Source of the DNA: Rickettsia typhi
GTDB lineage: Bacteria > Pseudomonadota > Alphaproteobacteria > Rickettsiales > UBA1997
NCBI GenBank assembly: GCA_945874115.1
Contig: CAMCFD010000014.1
Location: 1 to 23,525 of the forward strand
DNA: 23,525 nucleotides
Direction: 5' to 3'
Part shown: positions 8,137-14,903 of the stretch, piece by piece
Numbering within the stretch: the stretch's first letter is position 1
Layout: every line of letters starts with the position of its first letter
Position numbers and translations under genes: made by a program
Notes under the pieces: model-generated
Databases searched by the model: none
The model's input: the letters and a program-made list of their open reading frames with translations, nothing else
Told to the model about the DNA's origin: nothing

Positions 8137-8172
8137 TTATTTAATTTTTAGAATTTTTTAAATATATTTAAA

Positions 8173-8484
8173 ATGGCGACTTCAAGACAGGAAAAAACCT
8201 ACAACGAAATTATCGAATATTATAACTTTGCCGATCGCTTGATAAAAGAGGTTGAAGAGTCTTCTCACCAACTTGCGCAAGAACAATTCGAAGCCGTTGA
8301 ATCTGTCGTTGAAAATCTTGAAAAGTGCGCAGATCAACTTACGACGCAATATATAGAATATGTTAAAAGCGGCGAAGCGAAAGAAGTTATAGAATCCGTC
8401 AGAATGGCCTTGAATCAAATATTAGCAAAAATTGAAGAATGCAGAAACAACATTTTAATAATTTATAGCAAACAGAATAATTAG
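8173..8484 (+). CDS. Small helical hypothetical protein
   Basis: A 103-residue protein, not recognised. It has no signal peptide and no membrane helix. Nearly the whole length is predicted helical and acidic, with heptad-like spacing of hydrophobics in VESVVENLEKCADQL and VRMALNQILAKIEECRNNI, suggesting a coiled coil or helical bundle. Two cysteines sit in these helices. A promoter is readable upstream and the next gene starts directly after the TAG stop, so it heads a small operon with a lipoprotein and a polyprenyl synthase. Regular codon use and operon position support a real gene. Confidence 0.75.
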   Translation: MATSRQEKTYNEIIEYYNFADRLIKEVEESSHQLAQEQFEAVESVVENLEKCADQLTTQYIEYVKSGEAKEVIESVRMALNQILAKIEECRNNILIIYSKQNN

Positions 8485-8679
8485 ATGAATCAGATTTATA
8501 AAAAATTGCGATTTTTAGGGCTTTTATTTAGCGTTGTTGCAATCCTATTTTCTTGCTCGAATTTAATGAAAAATTACGAGAAAAGAAAAATGGCGCAAGA
8601 CATGACAGACAACAGAAGAGGCCTTTACGGTCAAAGCTACGGACAAATTGACGATCCAGAAAGAGATATTGAATATTAA
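8485..8679 (+). CDS. Small lipoprotein, hypothetical
   Basis: A 64-residue protein with a clear lipoprotein signal peptide: positively charged start, hydrophobic segment about 10-22, and lipobox LFSC with the acylated Cys24. The mature part is only about 41 residues, polar and charged, ending in a Gly/Tyr-rich stretch (GLYGQSYGQ) and an acidic tail. The ATG directly abuts the TAG of the preceding gene. Function is unknown; it could be a small entericidin- or LptM-like envelope lipoprotein, but no such family is claimed. Confidence 0.7.
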   Translation: MNQIYKKLRFLGLLFSVVAILFSCSNLMKNYEKRKMAQDMTDNRRGLYGQSYGQIDDPERDIEY

Positions 8680-8680
8680 A

Positions 8681-9670
8681 ATGACTAAAATAAAAGAAAT
8701 TTTTGAATTTCTTAAACCAGATTTATCAAAAATTGATCAAATAATTCTTGAATTTTCTGTTGGAAAATCACCTTTAATCGAAGAAATTGCTCATCATCTA
8801 ATTTCATCTGGAGGAAAGAGAATACGCCCAATTCTTCTGGTTTTGTCGTCAAAAATGTGCGACGAAAATGCTAAAAATTATCACAATCTAGCGTCAGCAA
8901 TTGAACTTATTCACACTGCGACTTTGCTTCATGATGACGTTGTTGACAACAGTTTCGTGCGGCGCGGCAAAAAAACCGCCAACTCAATTTGGGACAACAA
9001 AGCCAGCATTTTAGTGGGCGATTTTGTTTTTTCGATCGCGTTTCAACTCATGGTCAAAAGCAACAACCTTAAGGTTCTAGACCTTCTTGCAAAAACCTCA
9101 AGCGTTATGGCCGACGGCGAAGTTATGCAGCTTGAAAATTCGAGCAACATTGAAATTTCGCAAGAAAAATATTTCGATATAATTTTCGCTAAAACCGCCG
9201 TGTTATTTTCTGCGGCTTGTGAAACTCCGGCTTTGTTTTATGAAAAAAGCGAGAAAGAAATTTCGGCCTTGAAAAATTTTGGTAAAAATTTGGGAATTAT
9301 TTTTCAAATTATCGACGATATTCTCGATTATTCATCTTCAGCGGCTCAACTAGGAAAAGAAGTCGGCGATGATTTTTTTGAAGGAAAAATTACGCTTCCA
9401 ATAATTTTAGCTTATGAAAAAGCAAGTCAAGATGACAAAATTATTATCAAGAATTTGTTCGAAGAAAATTTGATGAATCAAGAAAAAAACCAAGAAAATT
9501 TTGCAAAAATTCTCGAATTGCTTGAGAAATATCAAGCTTTGCAAGAATCTTATGATTTAGCTTTTAAATATAAAAATTCGGCGATAGAATATCTTTCAAT
9601 ATTTCCAGATTCAATTTATAAAAATTATTTACTCGAAATTTTACAATATTCGCTAGAAAGAACTAAATAA
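8681..9670 (+). CDS. ispB: Polyprenyl (octaprenyl-type) diphosphate synthase
   Basis: A 329-residue trans-isoprenyl diphosphate synthase that condenses isopentenyl diphosphate onto an allylic primer to build the long side chain of ubiquinone. Visible are SSGGKRIRPILLVL, the first aspartate-rich motif at Asp85-Asp89 (DDVVD, followed by RRGKKTANSIW) and the second at 212-216 (DDILD, with FQII before it and GKEVGDDFFEGKITLP after it). I choose the ATG at 8681, one base after the preceding stop; an in-frame start at 8648 would add 11 residues inside the lipoprotein gene. Chain length cannot be read reliably from sequence, so the symbol reflects resemblance to IspB-type enzymes. Confidence 0.92.
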   Translation: MTKIKEIFEFLKPDLSKIDQIILEFSVGKSPLIEEIAHHLISSGGKRIRPILLVLSSKMCDENAKNYHNLASAIELIHTATLLHDDVVDNSFVRRGKKTANSIWDNKASILVGDFVFSIAFQLMVKSNNLKVLDLLAKTSSVMADGEVMQLENSSNIEISQEKYFDIIFAKTAVLFSAACETPALFYEKSEKEISALKNFGKNLGIIFQIIDDILDYSSSAAQLGKEVGDDFFEGKITLPIILAYEKASQDDKIIIKNLFEENLMNQEKNQENFAKILELLEKYQALQESYDLAFKYKNSAIEYLSIFPDSIYKNYLLEILQYSLERTK

Positions 9671-9673
9671 CTG

Positions 9674-10195
9674 ATGCAAGTTAAAAATTCTCACAGAAAA
9701 CTGTTAAAATTGGCGCTGTTTTTGTTGCTTCTTGCGCCTTGTCAAAACTTAAGTGCACAAATCATCGACAGCTCTTTTTATCAATGGACAATCTACGAAT
9801 TGCAATCTGACGAATTTGACGAGAAAAAATGCTATATGATAACTTATCCCATAAAATCGGAATCTGACCATAATTATCGCGAAAAGCCATATATTATGAT
9901 TACGCGCTATCAAAATAGAAGGTTCGAAGAAGTCAGTGTTTTCAGCGGTTATGAATATAAAATTCACAGCAAAGTTTTGGTTGCAATTGATGATAAAAAA
10001 TTTTTGTTGACGACAAACAAAGATATGTCTTGGACTAAAAATAAAAATGAAGATGTTTTTATCATACAAAAAATGCTCGACAGCGCTTCTTTGAAAGTGC
10101 GCTCAGATTCTGCGATTGGCACATTTGCGGTCGATGAATATTCTCTCAAGGGCATTGCTAAAGCTTACAACAGGCTTAAGAAGATTTGCGAATAA
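9674..10195 (+). CDS. Secreted IalB-family (invasion-associated locus B-like) protein
   Basis: A 173-residue protein with a Sec signal peptide (hydrophobic 10-22, likely cleavage after Ala28 in LSAQ). The mature part follows the IalB pattern: a W/Y-rich first strand, KCYMITYPIKS, then REKPYIMITRY, an EVSVFSGYEYK segment, a FLLTTN strand, MSWTKN, a QKML helix, and GTFAVDEYSLKGIAKAYN with the closing cysteine. IalB of Bartonella is linked to erythrocyte invasion, but the family is widespread in alphaproteobacteria and most members have no known function. An LAPC at 20-23 resembles a lipobox, but proline before the cysteine argues against lipidation. The ATG starts 3 bp after ispB. Confidence 0.8.
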   Translation: MQVKNSHRKLLKLALFLLLLAPCQNLSAQIIDSSFYQWTIYELQSDEFDEKKCYMITYPIKSESDHNYREKPYIMITRYQNRRFEEVSVFSGYEYKIHSKVLVAIDDKKFLLTTNKDMSWTKNKNEDVFIIQKMLDSASLKVRSDSAIGTFAVDEYSLKGIAKAYNRLKKICE

Positions 10196-10213
10196 AGATT
10201 TTCCAAAAAACTC

Positions 10214-10241
10214 TTGAATTTCTCTATAAAATAATTACAAT
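10214..10241 (+). promoter_or_regulatory. Promoter of the SRP RNA gene
   Basis: TTGAAT (10214-10219), a 16-bp spacer and TACAAT (10236-10241) form a good sigma70-like promoter. The distance to GGCGG at 10246-10250 places the +1 at the expected 5' end of the SRP RNA. This implies independent transcription rather than read-through from the IalB-like gene. Confidence 0.7.
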
Positions 10242-10245
10242 ATTA

Positions 10246-10333
10246 GGCGGTGAGGGTAGGCGACATTTTTGGCTAATCTGGTCAGATTTGAAAAAAAGCA
10301 GCCATAACTAGAAATTCGGGTTATCCTCACTAT
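10246..10333 (+). ncRNA. ffs: Signal recognition particle RNA, small bacterial type (4.5S)
   Basis: The conserved domain IV signature is present: GGTCAG (about 10280-10285) on one side and AAGCAGCC (about 10296-10303) on the other, closed by a GAAA tetraloop on an A/U stem. The outer helix is also visible: GTGAGGGTAG at 10250-10259 pairs with TTATCCTCAC at 10321-10330, with a few G-U pairs. A well-placed promoter precedes it and a T/A-rich tail follows. The RNA is the scaffold for Ffh and guides inner-membrane protein targeting. Location just before dnaX is common in alphaproteobacteria. Ends are estimated to within a few bases. Confidence 0.9.
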
Positions 10334-10525
10334 TTTAATTATACCATTTTCCATTAATATTTAACTTATAATTTCGGTCTGAATTATTTGCCTAAAAAGC
10401 TAATTATTAATAGAAAATTGTATTAAAGTTTCTTGGCACTAGGCGATTTATATCGAAGGCAAAATCTTCTATGCACAATTGATGTTTAATCAGAGTTTTG
10501 GTCGCAAAAATCTAAAAAATAAAAA
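10334..10525 (+). other. AT-rich leader between SRP RNA and dnaX
   Basis: About 190 bp without a recognisable gene or tRNA. A TATAAT at 10367-10372 has no convincing -35. A less AT-rich core at about 10430-10490 (TTGGCACTAGGCGATTTATA onward) reads open in one + frame for about 20 codons but has no start codon. The final 30 bp before dnaX are A-rich with no Shine-Dalgarno sequence. It may hold the dnaX promoter and 5' UTR; I could not identify a definite element. Confidence 0.35.
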
Positions 10526-11830
10526 ATGTCAGAAAATTCTTATTTAGTTTTAGCTAGAAAATATCGTCCGCAAAATTTCGACGAAGTTATGGGACAAGAG
10601 GTTTTGGTCACAACTTTATCGAACGCGATAAAAAATAATCGCCTTCATCACGCCTATATTTTAACGGGAATTCGCGGCGTTGGAAAAACCACGACCGCTA
10701 GAATCATCGCGAAAACACTGAATTGCCTTGATGCAAATTTGGCGCAAAATGCTAAATCTTGCGGAGTTTGTGACAATTGCAAAGCGATCTCGGTTTCTAA
10801 GCACCAAGATGTGATAGAAATTGACGCCGCAAGCAGAACTGGCGTTGACGACATACGCGAAATTATTGATTCGGTCGCTTATGCTCCGGTGATGGCGAAG
10901 TATAAAATCTATATCATTGATGAAGTTCACATGTTAAGCAACTCGGCTTTTAACGCGCTTTTGAAGACTTTAGAAGAGCCACCTTCTCACACTAAATTTA
11001 TTTTTGCAACAACAGAAATTAAGAAAGTTCCAATTACGATTTTGTCGCGCTGTCAGCGTTTTGACTTGCGCAGACTAGATGAATCAGAAATTTCGTCACA
11101 TCTAAAAAATATTTTACAAAAAGAAAATTTCGAGTTTGATGAAACCGCGCTAAATTTAATCGCAAAAATGTCTGAAGGTTCAGTGCGTGACGCTCTGTCG
11201 CTTGCAGATCAAGCTTTGTCGGCCAATAATCACCAGAAATTTTTGCCATCTGACATCGTCGTAAAAATGCTTGGTTTAAACGACCAAAGCAAAATTGTTG
11301 AATTATTAGAAAGTCTTTTAAGTGGAAATTTTCAAGAATCTTACAGCAAATTTAACGAAATTTATTCTTATTCTTGCGATATTTCGCAATTGATTTCTTC
11401 GTTGATGGAAACTGTTCATCAAATAATGAAAATCAAGCTTTTGCAAGGTGATTTTGATGATGCAATTTCGCCAACTATTAAGAATAAATTAGAGGAAATT
11501 GCTGCAAAAATTTCGGTCGCAGCAATTGCTAAAATCTGGCAAATTTTGACCAAAGGCTTCTCAGAAATTAATTTTGCAAGTTCACAAAAAATTGCTTTTG
11601 AAATGTTGTTGATGAGAATTTGTCATTTGTCAACTCTTCCAAATTTAAGTGAAATTTTAGCTGAAATTGAACAAAATAAAGAATCAAATAGCGATAACTC
11701 GCAACAATTTGAAAATAATGTTGAAAAAAAACTTGATGAAAAAAATAATAATGTTAAAGATGATAGTATGAGCAACGAAATTGCCAATGAAATTTTGCGC
11801 AGTTTTGAAGGTGCTAAAATAATTACATAA
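10526..11830 (+). CDS. dnaX: DNA polymerase III clamp-loader subunit DnaX (short form)
   Basis: A 434-residue AAA+ clamp-loader subunit that opens the beta clamp during replication. Domain I opens with VLARKYRPQNFDEVMGQ. Walker A is GIRGVGKT at 48-55. The zinc module uses Cys67, Cys79, Cys82 and Cys85. Walker B is YIIDEVH, sensor 1 is FATTE, and the SRC finger is LSRCQRFDLR. The helical collar domain runs to about residue 375. The remainder is only about 55 residues: an N/E/K-rich linker, then ANEILRSFEGAKI, which resembles the extreme C-terminus of alphaproteobacterial DnaX. The polymerase- and helicase-binding domains of a full tau thus appear missing or reduced. An A8 run at 11724-11731 lies in the linker; a -1 shift there would stop at once (TGA 11734-11736). 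Confidence 0.95.
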   Translation: MSENSYLVLARKYRPQNFDEVMGQEVLVTTLSNAIKNNRLHHAYILTGIRGVGKTTTARIIAKTLNCLDANLAQNAKSCGVCDNCKAISVSKHQDVIEIDAASRTGVDDIREIIDSVAYAPVMAKYKIYIIDEVHMLSNSAFNALLKTLEEPPSHTKFIFATTEIKKVPITILSRCQRFDLRRLDESEISSHLKNILQKENFEFDETALNLIAKMSEGSVRDALSLADQALSANNHQKFLPSDIVVKMLGLNDQSKIVELLESLLSGNFQESYSKFNEIYSYSCDISQLISSLMETVHQIMKIKLLQGDFDDAISPTIKNKLEEIAAKISVAAIAKIWQILTKGFSEINFASSQKIAFEMLLMRICHLSTLPNLSEILAEIEQNKESNSDNSQQFENNVEKKLDEKNNNVKDDSMSNEIANEILRSFEGAKIIT

Positions 11831-11832
11831 AT

Positions 11833-12894
11833 ATGAATCAAGTTAATCAAGAGAAAAAAATCAAAGTTTTAATCGCCGAAGATGAGAGAGATATTCGCGA
11901 AACAATCGCTGAAATCCTTGTTGATGAAGGATTCGAAGTTTTTGAAGCGCAAAATGGCAAAGACGGTTTTGAAATTTTTCTTGAAGTAAAACCTAATGTT
12001 GTTATTTCAGATATCATGATGCCCGAGCTTGACGGTTATGGGTTTTTAAAACTAGTGCGCGAAAGTCGCGACAAAAATAATATGGCTCCGTTCATTTTTT
12101 TAAGCGCACTGGGTCAAAAAGAAAATATTATCAAAGGTGTAAATTTATCCGCGAATGATTATTTAATTAAACCAATCGATTTTGAAATTTTGATTGCTAA
12201 AATTAAAGAAAAGGCAACAAGCGCGACAAAGCTTCAAAAGGCGCATGACACGGGAATAAAAAATATCAAAAGTCAAATTTCGGTTGTTCTTCCTTCTGAA
12301 ATTTTTTCTTATCTTGATTCAATCACACAAATGTTGAAAATCTTGAAAGAACAACCTTACGGCCCGTTTCCTCATCGCAGATATCTCGAAGACATAAATA
12401 AATTATATTTCGACGTGGTAAAATTGAAAACCACGGTCACAAATTCTCTCGATCAAAATGTTATCGACAGCAGATTAAGCGCCGATGAAGAAATTTTTTC
12501 TTTGGCGAATTTTATCGACCAAGCAATAATCAATCTGCCCGACAGAATCAAGTCGAGAGTAGAATTTGAAAGGCCATATGAAAGCGAATTTTTGCCAAAA
12601 GTCAAAATGGATAAAACAGTTTTAATCGATATAATAAAAAGATTAATCGCTGGAATTATTAAGTCTGAGCAAGATTCATCGCTAAAAATTTCGATGATTA
12701 CTGACAATTTAAATCAAATGGTGGTAATTTTTTACATCAATTCACACCTAGATTTGCAAGACATTGAGCATAATATTGATTATGCAAAAATTCAACAAAT
12801 TAGCGATGTTCAAAGCTGTTATTTTAAAATCTCGGGACAAGCAAAAAATGTTAACGCAACGCTGACAATTCCGTCTTTTAGGCTTATAAGTTAA
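11833..12894 (+). CDS. Response regulator receiver fused to a degenerate histidine-kinase-like module
   Basis: A 353-residue cytoplasmic protein. Residues 8-122 are a receiver domain: acidic AEDERD pocket, phospho-acceptor Asp60 in VISDIMMPELDG, a Ser/Thr-type switch in FLSA, and Lys113 in YLIKP. Residues ~145-215 resemble a DHp domain of the PleC/CckA-related type, including the PYGPFPHRRYLEDI segment that follows the His helix in such kinases. The phosphorylatable His is replaced by Ser155 (PSEIFSYLDSI where HELRTPLNAI is expected). The last ~110 residues resemble an eroded HATPase domain without clear N- or G-boxes (LIAGIIK where LLSNAIKF is expected). It starts 2 bp after dnaX. It is probably a signalling adaptor rather than a kinase; an ChpT-like phosphotransfer role is unlikely without the His. 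Confidence 0.8.
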   Translation: MNQVNQEKKIKVLIAEDERDIRETIAEILVDEGFEVFEAQNGKDGFEIFLEVKPNVVISDIMMPELDGYGFLKLVRESRDKNNMAPFIFLSALGQKENIIKGVNLSANDYLIKPIDFEILIAKIKEKATSATKLQKAHDTGIKNIKSQISVVLPSEIFSYLDSITQMLKILKEQPYGPFPHRRYLEDINKLYFDVVKLKTTVTNSLDQNVIDSRLSADEEIFSLANFIDQAIINLPDRIKSRVEFERPYESEFLPKVKMDKTVLIDIIKRLIAGIIKSEQDSSLKISMITDNLNQMVVIFYINSHLDLQDIEHNIDYAKIQQISDVQSCYFKISGQAKNVNATLTIPSFRLIS

Positions 12895-12901
12895 TTCGTG
12901 C

Positions 12902-12930
12902 TTGAAATTATCTAATCTTAATTCTATAAT
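12902..12930 (+). promoter_or_regulatory. Sigma70-like promoter of the CsgG-like lipoprotein gene
   Basis: TTGAAA (12902-12907), exactly 17 bp, then a perfect TATAAT (12925-12930). Predicted start near 12937 gives a ~20-nt T/A-rich leader without a Shine-Dalgarno sequence. This is the cleanest promoter in the window and begins a new transcription unit after the receiver gene. Confidence 0.8.
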
Positions 12931-12957
12931 TTTGAAGTTATCAATTTTAATTTTTTT

Positions 12958-14013
12958 ATGAAAGTAAAATATTTACCACTTATATTACTTATCGCAATTG
13001 CATCTTGTGCACCAACTATCAAAAATTTTGATCAATATCAAAAACAATTTTTGTCAAAGTCGCAATTTTTGCCAACACAAGATCAAATTGAAGGAAAGCC
13101 CGTAAAAATCGTGGTTTTTTCGCTTGAAGAAAACGCGAATCAAGTTGCGGTTCAGGCCGGTCTTGGCGCTTCAATTGCCAATGGCCTAGAAAATGTTTTA
13201 ACAAAAAATCGCTTAGCAACTCTTGTTGACAGAAACGCCGCACTAAAATTGCAAAAAGAAATTCAGCTTGCAGAAATGAATAAAACAGGCGCTTACAAAG
13301 GTCCGCAAATCGCTGATTACGCAATTTCTGGCGCAATTTCTAACGCAGGATTCACCAAAAAATATAACAGCGCTTCAAATTATTTTGACGCAAAAAGACA
13401 AGTTTTCGTTGCGATTCCGCCAAGTTTTTCTTATAAATCTGAAGTCAGTGGAAATATAAAAATTTATGAATTGCCTTCAATGGCGGTTGTTGATAATGTT
13501 GAGTTTAGCGGAACATCTTCACGCAAAGAAAACGTCCAGCAAAATGGCGGATTGTCACTTGGTGCATTAAGAATTGGCGGCCAAGAAACTGAAGGCGAAA
13601 ATCGCGACGACAGTCTAGTTCGAAAAGCCGGACAAGACGCGGTTTCTGACATCGAGGTCGACATTAAAAACATCTTGGCAAAAAGAGGATATATTTTAGA
13701 AAAAAGAACACTTGAGAAAAAAACAATATTTAAAATTACTTTGGGCTCGTTTAGCGGCTTGAAACATGGCGACAAACTTGAAATTATTGGTGAATATGAA
13801 ACCGAAAATCCAATTACGCAAAATCTTGAAGTTGAAAGAAAAATTATTTCTGAAGGAATTGTCACAGACCTGATCGATCCAAAAACTTCTTGGATTGTCT
13901 TGAGTGATGAGAAAAAAGCGTCACAAATAAGACTTGGTGACTCGGTAAAAATGAAATATAAAAAAAGCCAGATTCAAAGTTTAATTAGAACTGCGCAAAA
14001 ACTTTCTAATTAA
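12958..14013 (+). CDS. CsgG-like lipoprotein
   Basis: A 351-residue predicted lipoprotein: hydrophobic signal 3-15 and lipobox AIASC with acylated Cys17. Residues ~47-190 follow the CsgG/HfaB/FlgT-type fold: a KIVVFSL strand, a helix through GLGASIANGLENVL, then ATLVDRNAALKLQKEIQLAEM (the family's 'vveR..l..ll.E' block) and DYAISGAIS. The C-terminal third has a beta-barrel-like pattern (SGLKHGDKLEII, GIVTDLI, IRLGDSVKM) as in FlgT-type C-terminal domains. CsgG forms the curli secretion pore; related lipoproteins serve other envelope tasks. No curli or flagellar genes are nearby, so the role is unknown. It has its own strong promoter. The family call is moderate, since it rests on pattern recognition only. 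Confidence 0.72.
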   Translation: MKVKYLPLILLIAIASCAPTIKNFDQYQKQFLSKSQFLPTQDQIEGKPVKIVVFSLEENANQVAVQAGLGASIANGLENVLTKNRLATLVDRNAALKLQKEIQLAEMNKTGAYKGPQIADYAISGAISNAGFTKKYNSASNYFDAKRQVFVAIPPSFSYKSEVSGNIKIYELPSMAVVDNVEFSGTSSRKENVQQNGGLSLGALRIGGQETEGENRDDSLVRKAGQDAVSDIEVDIKNILAKRGYILEKRTLEKKTIFKITLGSFSGLKHGDKLEIIGEYETENPITQNLEVERKIISEGIVTDLIDPKTSWIVLSDEKKASQIRLGDSVKMKYKKSQIQSLIRTAQKLSN

Positions 14014-14016
14014 TTG

Positions 14017-14886
14017 ATGATGAATTTTAACAAAAGTTTTAAGGAAATTACTTCAAATTACGAATATTTCGTTTTTGATGTTTGGGGCGTTATACATGAT
14101 GGCGTTCACGCCTATCCAAACGCGACACAAACTATTATTGATTTAAAGCGAGAAGGTAAAAAGATTTGTTTTTTGTCAAATGCTCCAAGGCGCGCTTTTA
14201 AAGTGGCTGAAGTGCTTAAGAAATATGGCATTGAGCAAAATTATTATGATTTTATTTTAACATCTGGCGAAGCAACTTTTATCGATTTAGAAAAAAATCA
14301 AAAGAATAATTTTAAAAATTTCGGTAAAAAATATTTTTATATCGGCCCAGAAAAAGACCTAGATTTGCTTGAAGGTCTTGATTATGAAATGGTTAAATCA
14401 GCGAAAGAAGCAAATTTTGCGATTACGACCGGATTTGATCACGATCATTCGGTAATCGAAGAAAAAATGTCGCAAATCGTTGACGCAGTAGGAGAAAAAT
14501 TGCCACTAATTTGCGTTAATCCAGATATGATGGTGATTAGAAAAAGTGGCGAAGAAATGCTGTGTGCTGGCGTAATCGCCAAGAAATATGAAGAATTATT
14601 GGGTAGCGTTATTTATTATGGAAAGCCCCATTTGTCAGTTTATAATATGACTCATGAACTTTTCGGTAAAAATATCGAGAAGAAAAAAATTCTTGCGATT
14701 GGCGACGGACTTGAAACAGACATAAAAGGTGCCAATAATTTTGAGATAGACAGTGTTCTTATTACAAGTGGAATTTTAAGCAATAAACTTGGAGTAAAAT
14801 ATAACCAAAACGCTGACGAAGACAAAGTAAAATATCATTGCGAATTGCAAAATGCTTTTCCAAAATATGTAATACCAAATTTGTAA
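14017..14886 (+). CDS. HAD-superfamily class IIA hydrolase (TIGR01459-like)
   Basis: A 289-residue cytoplasmic phosphatase-like protein related to NagD. Motif I is DVWGVIHDG with nucleophile Asp21, the variant typical of the TIGR01459 group seen mainly in alphaproteobacteria. Motif II is FLSNAPRR. The class IIA cap lies in the middle, containing CVNPDMMVIR. Motif III/IV is YYGKPHLSVYN followed by AIGDGLETDIKGANN and a SVLITSGIL strand. The substrate is not known for this group. Two ATGs (14017, 14020) follow the preceding stop by 3 bp; I take the first. An earlier in-frame TTG at 14014 is possible but unnecessary. Confidence 0.9.
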   Translation: MMNFNKSFKEITSNYEYFVFDVWGVIHDGVHAYPNATQTIIDLKREGKKICFLSNAPRRAFKVAEVLKKYGIEQNYYDFILTSGEATFIDLEKNQKNNFKNFGKKYFYIGPEKDLDLLEGLDYEMVKSAKEANFAITTGFDHDHSVIEEKMSQIVDAVGEKLPLICVNPDMMVIRKSGEEMLCAGVIAKKYEELLGSVIYYGKPHLSVYNMTHELFGKNIEKKKILAIGDGLETDIKGANNFEIDSVLITSGILSNKLGVKYNQNADEDKVKYHCELQNAFPKYVIPNL

Positions 14887-14903
14887 ATTTAAAATATAAA
14901 ATT

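Noticed and set aside
8648..8680. Upstream ATG extending the polyprenyl synthase
   Set aside because: The 11 added residues lie within the lipoprotein gene; the ATG at 8681 directly after its stop fits better.
9674..10195. IalB-like protein as a lipoprotein (LAPC at residues 20-23)
   Set aside because: Proline at -1 is not accepted by lipoprotein signal peptidase, and a good signal peptidase I site (LSA-Q) follows.
10334..10525. Possible tRNA or second small RNA before dnaX
   Set aside because: No T-loop GTTCRA motif, acceptor pairing or convincing cloverleaf was found.
10526..11830. DnaX as a frameshifted pseudogene
   Set aside because: All catalytic motifs are intact and the C-terminus ends with a family-like motif, so the gene is short rather than broken.
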